A stretch of 64,000 nucleotides of DNA from Deroplatys truncata. Lineage: Eukaryota; Arthropoda; Insecta; Mantodea; Mantidae. The translations under genes were made by a program, and so were the position numbers. Positions 55,476-64,000 of this stretch are shown here, one piece after another (positions within the stretch are counted from its first letter, which is position 1; the number at the start of each line of letters is the position of its first letter). The notes under the pieces are model-generated. The model made no database searches and was not told where the DNA came from. It worked only from the letters and a program-made list of their open reading frames with translations. The stretch is taken from assembly GCA_030765065.1 (NCBI GenBank), contig CM060990.1, positions 281,879,341 to 281,943,340 of the forward strand, in the 5' to 3' direction.

Positions 55476-56400
55476 TCAAATGCGCCGATTAAAACCAATG
55501 TCACTTATAAAACGTAAAAGACATACTACAGCATGCGCGTCGTCTGTCAAAACGTTGGCTATGCCAACAGGCAGACCCACGCGAACGCGCAGTGGAGCTA
55601 AAACTTGACACTCACATAAAATGTGACGCACCGATAAGGGCGCTTCACAATGATGACACAGTGGAGCGGGGTCACCACTGAGCAAGTATCTATGACTAAA
55701 AAGGCAATGTCCAATGCGTAAACGGGCTAAAAGTACCTCTTCCCAAAGTGTAGTACGAGAAGAGGTACGCCAGACTAACGGGACAGGCTTAATCTCCCGC
55801 AATTTGTTCCCCCGGAGGGACGTCCACACATCGCGCCAAAGCGAGAGGATGCGGCGACGTAAAATAACAAACAAACCTGACGAGGGAACAACAGAGGTAA
55901 ACAATCTCGGTAATAAAATCGCCGATTTGGCAGCGGCGTCGGCCGACTCGTTCCCTGAGATGCCCACATGACCTGGAATCCACATGAAGGAGACGCTGAT
56001 ATCAGAGGCACCAAGCGAGTGGACCAGGTCATGTATGCGTTGTACGAGAGGGTGGTCATTGTACAGTACGCGAATACTTTGAAGAGCACTCAGGGAGTCT
56101 GAACAAATAAAACAAGAGTCGTAAGTCGTACCGCTGGACGTATAAAAGTGACCGATAAATACTAAAAAGTTCCGCGGTAAAAATCGAATTCTGCCCGGGT
56201 AAACGAAATGTAAAACTACGATTACCATCAACAAAGGCACACCCTACTCCAACATCAGTCTTAGACCCATCAGTATATATAAAACGAAAGTCCCCGAACT
56301 GCGCCCGATGTTCTAAAAAGGCCGATCTAAGAACTGAAGAAGGGGTGTCATTCTTCGACATTGACGTTAACCCAAGGTGACACTGGGCCTCAGCGCGCAA
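55476..56400 (-). pseudogene. LINE copy J2: RNase H domain
   Basis: FRFIYTDGSKTDVGVGCAFV and FTAELFSIYRSLL are at the left end of the frame 56056-56724. After a frame change, CSDSLSALQSIRVL, IPGHVGISGNESADAAAKSAI and LSGDPAPLCHHC are in 55476-56240. All catalytic motifs are present but split over two frames near 56130. Confidence 0.8.
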
Positions 56401-57840
56401 CCATGGAGAAAAGCGCGTTTCCCCCCTGGGAAGGGCCGGCGCTGGCGTAAAGTCCAAATTCCGAAGAAGCCTTTGAAATCGAACCCCTGGAGGGAGCAAG
56501 GCAGAGGAGCTAACGAAATATTGCCGATCAAGCGAATCTTCGTAAAATACCTCGAAAGACGGGTGGTCAGGCAAGCTGGAGAGTCGACAGGCATAGATGC
56601 AAAAAAGCATCTCCCGCCGGAAGGACAGAATAGGCTCTGCAGCTTCAGAATATAGACTGGGTACAGGGCTGGTTGGAAAGGCCCCCGTAGCGAAACTTAT
56701 GCCGCGATGGTGAATGGCATTCAATCGACGTAATACAGATGGACGCGCCGACGAATAGACAATGCACCCGTAATCATGCTTGGATCGGACTAAAGAGCGA
56801 TAAAGATGTAAAAGGACGGTCCGATCAGCTCCCCAGGATGTGCCACTTAATACACGTAAAAGATTAAGAGAACGGTCACACTTTGCTCCTAAAAACGAAA
56901 GGTGCGAAATCCAGCTACGCTTCCTATTAAATATTAATCCCCAAAATTTCGCCTCGTCTGCAAAGGGAAGTATCCCTGGCCCAAGATGGAGAGAGGGTGG
57001 AGGGAAAGCCTTCCGGAACCAGAAATTGATACAGAGGGATTTTCGGCGGAGAAATTAAAGCCGTTGGCATTACACCAGGCGTAGAGACGGTCGATACAGC
57101 TCTGGAGACGGCGTTCGAGTAGACAGGTCCGCCGTGAACTGCAATAAATAGCAAAATTGTCAACAAAAAGGGACGATGAAATGCCAGGTGGAATACAATC
57201 AACAATGGGGTTGATAGCAATTGCAAAAAGTGTGACACTGAGTACAGAGCCCTGCGGTACTCCGTTCTCTTGAATAAAACGACTAGATAAAACCGAGCCC
57301 ACACGTACACGAAAAACGCGGTCCGTCATAAACTCCAGAAGAAATATGGGAACACGACCGCGGATATTCCATGCGTGAAGTGTACGTAAAATGCCGCCCC
57401 CTCCAACAAATGTCATAAGTTTTCTCCAGGTCACAAAACACAGCCACCGTTTGACACTTTCTCAGAAATCCATTCATAATATGCGTCTACAGGTACACCA
57501 GATGGTAGACGGTAGAGCGATTGCGGCGAAATCCGCGCTGAGAGTTCGCCAGAAGTTTCTAAAACTCAATCCACCACGCCAACCGTCCGTTGATCATACG
57601 CTCCATCACCTTGCAAACGCAACTGGTGAGGGAGATAGGGCGGTAGCTGGAAGGTAGTTGGCGATCCTTCCCAGGCTTAAGTATAGGGACAATGGTGGCT
57701 TCGCGTCAAACGGAAGGAAAAAGGCCGTCTTGCCAAATACGGTTATAGACCTGTAAGAGAAAGCGCTTACTGTCGGCTGAAAGGTTCTTTAACAGCAGAA
57801 CATGAATGTCATCCGGCCCAGGAGCGGAGTGCCTAGAGCA
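56401..57840 (-). pseudogene. LINE copy J2: reverse transcriptase region
   Basis: 56934-57434 shows GVPQGSVLSVTLF, and SSLFVDNFAIYC in place of FVDD, so the second metal-binding Asp is Asn. Upstream, FCDLEKTYDICW is at 57283-57477. Downstream, thumb and post-RT pieces are at 56056-56724. The N-terminal RT (57480-57840) is in broken frames. Confidence 0.75.
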
Positions 57841-57863
57841 ATGAAGAGCGTGCTCCAGCTCGC

Positions 57864-58395
57864 TCATTGCAAAAAGGGCATTATAACATTCCGCATTATC
57901 AGACCGAAAATTTTAGGTTGCGGAATCCAGCCGGTCTTTGATAGAGCTAAAGCCAGCGGAATAATCGTCTGAACTGGAAACCGCCTCAAAGGCAGCACCC
58001 AGAGTGTTAGCGATGGCAGCCGTATCCATAATGGTGGCATTGGAAACCTGAAAGCCAGAACCAGTACAATGCGACACTTTACCTGAGAAGCGACGAAATT
58101 TATCCCAAACAACAGATGAAGGCGTAAGGCGATTAAAAGACTCGACAAAACGAGTCCACGATGCCTTCTTGCTATCCTGAATAATGCGTCGAGCTCTGGC
58201 GCGCGATTGTTTAAAAGTCACCAAATTATCAAGTGTAGGGTGTCGCCGAAACACCCTAAGTGCAGTTCTACGGGACAAAACGGCGTCCCGACAATCCTCG
58301 TTCCACCACAGAACAGGCAGTCGCCGAGGTTGAGAGGATGAACGGGGAATTGCGCGTTCGGCGGCAGAGAAAATCGTAGAGGTAAGGTGCTGCAC
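57864..58395 (-). pseudogene. LINE copy J2: endonuclease-RT linker
   Basis: 160 open codons with SSSQPRRLPVLWWNEDCRDAVLSRRTALRVF and ARARRIIQDSKKASWTRFVESFNRL, then the Ser-rich part before RT. Confidence 0.7.
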
Positions 58396-59150
58396 TAGCT
58401 GGTTAATGTCGTGAAGTGCTGGTCGTCAAAATGCACGAGGCTGAAATACAAGCTCCAGTCGGCTTTTCTGAAAATCCAGGTAGGTATTCTGGAATGCTGT
58501 ACGTGGTGTGACAGAAGAGAAACGATGCAGGGGTAATGGTCGCTGGAGTAGGTGTGAGCGACGACGTTCCACTGCAGACGACTAGCAAGCTGGAGTGAGC
58601 AAACGGCAAGGTCCAAGTGAGAAAAAGTACCGGAACAATCAGAAAGAATCGTAGGCTTACCTGTATTGAGAACACAGTGATTGAACTGATAAAAAATGTC
58701 AGAAAGAAGAGTTCCCCTCACACAGGTCCTTGGCGGATGGGCATTAAAATCTCCCAACAGAATAAATGGTGCTGGGAGAGCGGAAAGAAGAGCTCGAATG
58801 GCCGCGGGAGCAAGGGGAGACGATGGAGGTGAATACACAGAGCAATCAGGAAAGAAACAACTGATTAACTGCAGTCTAATGGCAAGAGCTTGCAAGTCGG
58901 ACGTAAGAGTGAGACGTTAAAAATGAACGTCGTTACGCACTAACAACATGACACCTCCATGAGCAGGAGCACCCTCCTCCGGTTCAAGGTCGTAGCGAAT
59001 CGGAGTATATCCTCGGAGATCAAAAGCATCATGAGAGCGCAGCTTAGTCTCCTGCAAACACACGACCATAGTGAATGGGAACGCAATAAAAGTTGCAGTT
59101 CCGCCATATGCGATCGTACACCACTACATTCCAGGTCAGGATAGCCATTA
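58396..59150 (-). pseudogene. LINE copy J2: APE-type endonuclease domain
   Basis: 58395-58895 holds ILLGDFNAHPPRT (GDFNAH kept, but a 15-20 bp deletion removes the following LWGSPR) and HTYSSDHYPCIVSL. The N-terminal half (QETKLR and NLRG segments, 58900-59150) is in other frames. Confidence 0.7.
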
Positions 59151-59179
59151 AGAAAAAGGGATAAACTGTCTAATTAGAA

Positions 59180-60387
59180 GGGCGGCTTAAAATTACCTTT
59201 TGTTTAACCTTTGGGCTCGAGCTTGTGGTATGGAGTTAGTCAGACTACTCCATAGCCTTTTCGAAGGGAGGGCCCACGCGCTCAGAGCCAGAAACCGATT
59301 CAAGCGCCGATTCCTGGTACTGCGTCCTCCGGGGAGGAGAAGGTGAACTCTGCTTGCTGTGAACACGCGGAGGATCTTTTAAAACGTCTTCTCTTCGAAG
59401 TTTCTGCTTCGGTTTTTTCTCAGTGGCTTGTGACTACATAGACTTTGGACCAGGTTTATAGGGCTTGGTAACTGTAGCTTTAATGGACGGCCGGATGGTA
59501 GTGGCGGTCAATGCAGTCATGGTCCAAGTTTGAGTCTGCATCCTTTCGGGGTGCTGGCGAGGCAACAACAGAACAGAATGTTCCCGATCGCAGGAGCGAT
59601 GCTTGGCGCTCATGGTAACGCCTCCGGGCTTCGGCGAAGGAGAGTTTCTCCTTTACCCGGATCACCTGGATCGCCTTTTCGTCCAAATACCGCGGACAGT
59701 CGCCAAATGAAGCAGAATGTGACCCTTTGCAATTGACGCAGGCGGGGGCTGTAGAACAGGCACCTTCATGTGAGGGCTGGCTACATGTTGCACAGATGCT
59801 AACGGCACTCTTACATGAGACTTGCGTATGCCCAAAACGTTGGCATTTAAAACAACGCAGAGGTCTTGGAATATAAGGCCTCACAGAAATCCGTTCTTAC
59901 CCTGCGGAAATGCTCGTGGGCAGATCGACGCCATCAAAAGTTAGAAACAGGGTACGAGTGGGTACCAATACGCCGTCGCGTTTGGCCTGCACTCGATGCA
60001 CTGCTGTCACCTTTTGGTCTGAAAGATAGTCTACGAGTTCATCGTCCGACATACCATCGAGGCTATGGGTGGCAATGACGCCTCGACAGGAATTCAATGT
60101 GCGGTGCTTCTCCACACGGATGGGATAGCCGCGGGCAACAAGGTCTTACTTTGGTCATCGGACTTCGTTTGTGCTAATAAGGAACCGTTCCGTAGACGAG
60201 TGCAGGACTGAACTGCACCAGCAATAGCATCAATGCCCTTTTGAATAATGAAAGAGTTCACCTTCTCAAAACTTTGCCCTTCTTCGGTTCGTGAAATGAC
60301 CAAGTAACAACCAGTTGTCGGTGGTGTCACTTCTGTTACATAAACTTTTCGGCGCCTATTTGTAGTAATGGAGAAAGGGTGCTCCAT
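59180..60387 (-). pseudogene. LINE copy J2: ORF1 (gag-like)
   Basis: ATG at 60387 (MEHPFSITTNRRRKV). 59897-60115 has LNSCRGVIATHSLDGMSDDELVDYL. 59480-59884 has the three knuckles CFKCQRFGHTQVSC, CATCSQPSHEGAC and CVNCKGSHSASFGDC. The tail is broken, with a deletion near 59310 shortening it. Confidence 0.7.
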
Positions 60388-61021
60388 AGCGAAATAAATC
60401 CTCCACCATTGCAAACGTCTCCGACCTCCGGCTCTGACTTCCCGGGCGTTACCCCGGCTTGGGTGAGTGGCCTATCTGTACCTATCTCACCCCAGGGTCA
60501 CACCTCCCAGTACATAGACAGAGGGACCCAGTCGCCGTCAGAAGTCAGCAGCTCATGCAATGTCCCCCCGCGGGTCTGCAGTTGAACAGCGGATACAAAC
60601 ACATTACCTACATGACGACCCCGGGTGGTGGGGATGACGCCATTACCCAGTCACCCAGTTGCGCACCCAGTGTGCGGATATCCGTCAGATTGTGTCCACG
60701 GACGATTTAAATAAAAAGATAAAAGGAACTAAAAGTGCGTGGGCGTTTCGCACGCAAGGTAGGCCGGCGAAGAAGTAAAAGAGATGTGTAAATGAATGGG
60801 CGTGGGGCGAAATGTGTATAAATAGAAGAGAAGAAAGAAACGATGGCGAGAGGCGACACGGAGTGAAATGCACAGAACGCACGAGAGCCTACCTTGAGTC
60901 CCCCGGTCACGAGAACGAACCCACCTCGACCGGACGGGGATGAATGGGTGAACATGGCTATGAATGGCTCGGGTACCCCGGGTGCGCCTAACCCGTACTC
61001 ACATAAGGTGAGCCCCTGGGG
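60388..61021 (-). other. LINE copy J2 5'UTR with a single 5' monomer
   Basis: About 630 bp. It ends with AATGGCTCGGGTACC..CCCGTACTCACATAAGGTGAGCCCCTGGGG on plus. Only one monomer, unlike copies B and I. Confidence 0.65.
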
Positions 61022-61036
61022 TATACTGCAAGATGA

Positions 61037-61970
61037 AGTACAGGGTTTCCATTGGAATAATTCCCAAGCCACCATTCAAAGATTTTCTATTTATTATAGA
61101 CATACTGAAACATAAGATTTGTCATGTACAAATTTGGTAGTTATTTCAGACTGTTTGCAACACAATACAGTTTCTGTGCATAAATTTCAGAACTGTCTTG
61201 TACACTTCCTGAAGCAAAACATTGAAAATGTATGTGAAATATATTACTTCTCAGATGGTTTGCAGGCCAATACAAAAACCGGAAGAACTTCTAAATTTAG
61301 TGTCCCATGAAGCTGATTTTGGTATTCCAGCTGAGTGGCATTTCTTTGCCACTTCTCATGGCAAGAATTCATGTGATGGACTTGGTGTAACTGTGAAGAG
61401 ATTAGCAGCTGGGGATAGCTTACAGCGTATTTATACCGGACAAGTCATGACTCCACGGCAGCTCTTCGACTGGTCAAAAGATCACATTAAGAACACGAAC
61501 CTTGTGTATGTGTCTAAAGATGAAATTTTGAAGAACGGAAAGTTACTACACAAACGGCATGATGAAGCCAAGTGAGTTCTTGGTACTCAAGCACTTCACT
61601 TCCACACCTGGGGTAAGGAATAACGTAATAATTAAGCGATTTTCAGCAGATGTTACCAAGGATCTGCAAACAAGCTTCACACGCAGTACACCATCTTTGG
61701 TGTAGAAATAAAGGGCTAGGTTGCTGATGAATATGACTGTAGCATCCCAGGAGGTGTTAATAGTTTTCTCCATTCCAGTGGTGCAAACCCATCATTTGTA
61801 TACTTTCACAAGTCGGACATTTTCAGTATCCCCTGTGCAAGTGTTCTGGCGAAGATTGATTCTCTCACTGAAACTGAACGAACATATATATTAAATGCTA
61901 AAGAAATCAAAGTACGAAAGCAGCGTTATAAAGGAGAAGCCAGTGACTTGTTGGTTTTCTGAAAATTTTA
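61037..61970 (+). pseudogene. Unnamed transposon protein, C-terminal half
   Basis: Continues 53811. QNCLVHFLKQNIENVCEIYYFSDG and AGQYKNRK precede NLVSHEADFGIPAEWHFFATSHGKNSCDG and VKRLAAGDSLQR (61222-61575), then a weaker segment to about 61970. The F.D......K and SHGK..CDG motifs are well kept and could be the catalytic core of a DDE-like enzyme; this is speculation. One stop and several frame changes. Confidence 0.5.
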
Positions 61971-62065
61971 TGTATTGGTAGCCATTATATGCCATTACTA
62001 TATTATGTACTTACAAATATTTGCACATTAGATTAATCTCCATGCATTTCAATTTTTTTCTCGTC

Positions 62066-62250
62066 TTCCCAAAGCCTTCCCAAGATTAAACCTGCAACAA
62101 AGAAATATTATATTTAGCTGTATAACATACTATATTTCCAAAAATATTGAGCCTGTACTCTCTTTTATATTCAAAGTCAAAGGTCAATACTTGACCTTGA
62201 ACTTAAAACTTATATTTTAGAACTAAACCCCTTTTAATGCCATATCAGTT
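62066..62250 (-). repeat. Right inverted repeat of the unnamed DNA transposon
   Basis: On minus starts AACTGATATGGCATTAAAAG and runs to the GGGAAGGCTTTGGGAA phrase. It abuts LINE copy K at about 62251-62256. Confidence 0.65.
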
Positions 62251-62255
62251 CCGAA

Positions 62256-62526
62256 CGGCAACAGCTTGGAAGTCGTACGTAAGAGCGAGAGTTTGAAAAT
62301 GAACGTCGTTACGGACTAACAACATGACACCTCCATGAGGAGGATCACCCTCATCCGGCTCAAGGTCGTAGAGAACCGGAGTATACCCTCGGAGATCAAA
62401 AGAATCGTGAGGGCGAAGCTTAGTCTCCTGCAAACACACGACCGCAGGTGAATGGGAACGCAATAGAAGTTGCGGTTCCACCCTATTCGATCGTACACCA
62501 CGTAAATTCCAGGAAAGGATAGCCAT
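62256..62526 (-). pseudogene. LINE copy K: N-terminal endonuclease fragment
   Basis: MAILSWNLRGVRSNRVEPQ (starting ATG at 62526), VVCLQETKLRPHDSF and GVMLLVRNDVHFQ are in one frame. Truncated at 62256 before the GDFNAH motif. Confidence 0.75.
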
Positions 62527-62551
62527 TAAGAGAAAGGGATATACTGTCTAC

Positions 62552-63830
62552 TTAGAAGGGCGGCTTAAAATAACCTTTGCTTAATCTTGTTCTCGGGCTT
62601 TTGGTATGGATTTGGTCAGACTCCATAGGCTCCTCGAAGGGAGGGCCCACGCGCTCAGAGCCAGAAACCGATTCAAGCGCCGTGAATCGGTTCTGGGTGG
62701 CAATGCGTGATGGGGGTCGCTCAGTGCGTTTTGTCCCAGGAGCTTCCTGGGACTTCGACCTCCGAGGAGGAGAAGGTGACATTTCGTACCGCGCGGACGC
62801 GGAGGGTCTTTCAGAAAATCTACCTTGCGTAGTTTCTGCTTGGTCTTCTTTTCAATGAAATGTGACTTCAGCACTTTAGGACCAGGTTTAGGTGGATTAT
62901 TAACTGTGCCAGGAATGGACGGCCGGATGGTTGTGGCTGTCAATGTAGTCATGTTCCAGGTCTGTGTTTCCGCATCCTTCCGGTGTACAGGCGAGGCAAC
63001 AACTGAACTAAATGTGCCCGATCGCAGAAGCGAATGTTGGCGCGCATGGTAACGCCTCCGGGCTTCGGCGAAGGAGAGTTTCTCCTTTACCCGGATCTCT
63101 TGGATCGCCTTCTCGTCCAAGTACCGCGGACAGTCGGTAAATGACGCAGAATGAGACCCTTTGCAGTTAACGCAGACAGGGGCTGTTGAATAGGTACCTT
63201 CGTGTCAGGGCTGGCTACATGTCGCACAGATGGCAATGACACTCTTACATGAGACTTGCGTATGCCCAAAACGTTGCCATTTGAAACAACGTAGAGGTCT
63301 AGGGATATAGAGCCTCACAGCAATACATTCGTACCCTGCTGAAAGGCTCGTGGGTAGATCAACGCCATCAAAAGTTATAAACAGAGTACGAGTGGGTACC
63401 AAAACCCCGTCGCGTTTAGCCTGCACTCGATGCACCGCTGTCACCTTCTGGTCTGCAAGATATTCTACCAGGTCCTCCTCCGATATACCATCGAGGCTAT
63501 GCGTGGTAACCACACCTCGACAGGAATTCAAGGTGCGGTGCTTCTCAACACGGATAGATAACCGTGGAGAAGCGTGGCGCGCAACTAGGACTTACTTTGT
63601 GCATCGGACTTGTTTTGAACCAACAATGAACCATTCCGAAGACGAGTGCAGGACTGAACCGCACCCGCAACAGCGTTAATGCCCTTCTGAATAAGAAAAG
63701 GGTTCACGTTCCCAAAACTTTGTACTTCTTCAGTTCTTGTAATGACCAAGTAACAACCGGATGGCGATGGTGCTACATCTGTTACAAATACTTTACGGAG
63801 CTTGTTAGTAATGGAGAAAGAGGGCTCCAT
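62552..63830 (-). pseudogene. LINE copy K: ORF1 (gag-like)
   Basis: ATG at 63830 (MEPSFSITNKLRKVFV). 63205-63531 has LNSCRGVVTTHSLDGISEEDLVEYL and CFKWQRFGHTQVSC, where the second Cys of the first knuckle is Trp. 62581-63120 has the tail. A stop follows CATCSQP. Confidence 0.7.
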
Positions 63831-64000
63831 AGCGAATGAAATCCTGCACCATTGCAACCGTCTCCGACCTCGGGCTCTGACTTCCCGGGCGTTACCCCGG
63901 CTTGGGTGAGTGGCTTATCTATACCAAACTCACCTCAGGGTCATACCTCCCAGAACATAGACAGAGGGACCCAATCGCCATCAGAAGTCAGCAGCTCATG

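Larger units (their letters stand above)
55158..61021 (-). mobile_element. LINE copy J2, full length (5.9 kb)
   Basis: Tail TGATGATGATGATGATG at 55158, 5' end AGCCCCTGGGG at 61021, directly followed by the outer target duplication. The same protein order as copy B. It is very similar to J1 in the shared 3' part, e.g. the 3'UTR ACTGACAATAT..AAATC phrase. Confidence 0.85.
52052..62250 (+). mobile_element. DNA transposon of an unnamed family, split by LINE array J1/J2
   Basis: Inverted ends of about 185 bp: 52052-52235 and 62066-62250. Shared phrases include TCAATATTTTTGGAAATA, GTATGTTATACAGCTAAA and GGTTTAAT.TTGGGAAGGC.TTGGGAA. Between them lies one plus-strand gene relic, halved at 53811/61037 by LINEs with a 14-bp duplication. 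Without the LINEs the element is about 3 kb. The right end is cut by LINE K, so the true termini may lie further out. Family not identified. Confidence 0.65.
62256..64000 (-). mobile_element. LINE copy K: endonuclease N-terminus, ORF1 and part of the 5'UTR
   Basis: Starts abruptly inside the endonuclease at 62256, next to the right end of the DNA transposon. It runs through ORF1 into the 5'UTR and off the window. Its RT and RNase H half is absent, so the left side was lost by deletion or by the transposon event. Confidence 0.8.

Overview
This is eukaryotic, arthropod-type repeat-rich DNA. I see no single-copy host gene anywhere in it. Evidence for an arthropod (probably an insect with a large genome; a polyneopteran is only a guess): spliceosomal introns with GT..AG borders, I-type LINEs ending in TGA/ATC-repeat tails, Tc1, hAT and gypsy elements, tRNA-derived SINEs and a Maverick/Polinton-type element. 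Nearly all LINE copies lie on the minus strand.

Layout. Positions 61-34493 are one old Maverick/Polinton-like element. It has 953-bp terminal inverted repeats, AG..CT ends and a perfect 6-bp target duplication (TGTGTG). About 6 kb of its own sequence survives: a five-exon plus-strand gene next to the left repeat, and minus-strand remnants of a capsid-type protein (in three pieces) and of the end of a second structural protein. Everything else inside it is later insertion. LINE copy A/C carries a full-length LINE copy B (4428-10437) and a 7.5-kb gypsy element (15605-23118). Next come LINE piece D, truncated LINE copy E, and LINE copy F, which holds a solo LTR.

Positions 34500-44100 hold AT-rich DNA, an internally deleted LINE (H), a hAT-like transposase relic, a DDE transposase relic split by a SINE, and a second SINE. 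Positions 44113-50042 are a complete copy of a second, diverged LINE family (copy I) with a 12-bp target duplication. A 1244-bp Tc1 element follows at 50671-51914. Positions about 52052-62250 are a DNA transposon of an unnamed family, split by a two-copy LINE array (J1/J2, 53826-61021). Positions 62256-64000 are one more LINE copy (K), running off the window.

How the parts relate. Both LINE families encode a zinc-knuckle ORF1 and an APE endonuclease-RT-RNase H ORF2. They share a structured 5' end and a 3' hairpin with a conserved loop. The local SINEs carry the same hairpin, which suggests they are copied by the LINE machinery. The gypsy element has almost identical LTRs (recent) but a disabled pol. 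Target duplications give a relative history: Polinton first, then A/C+D, then B, with gypsy last or nearly last. All coding calls are read from motifs by eye; no database was searched.
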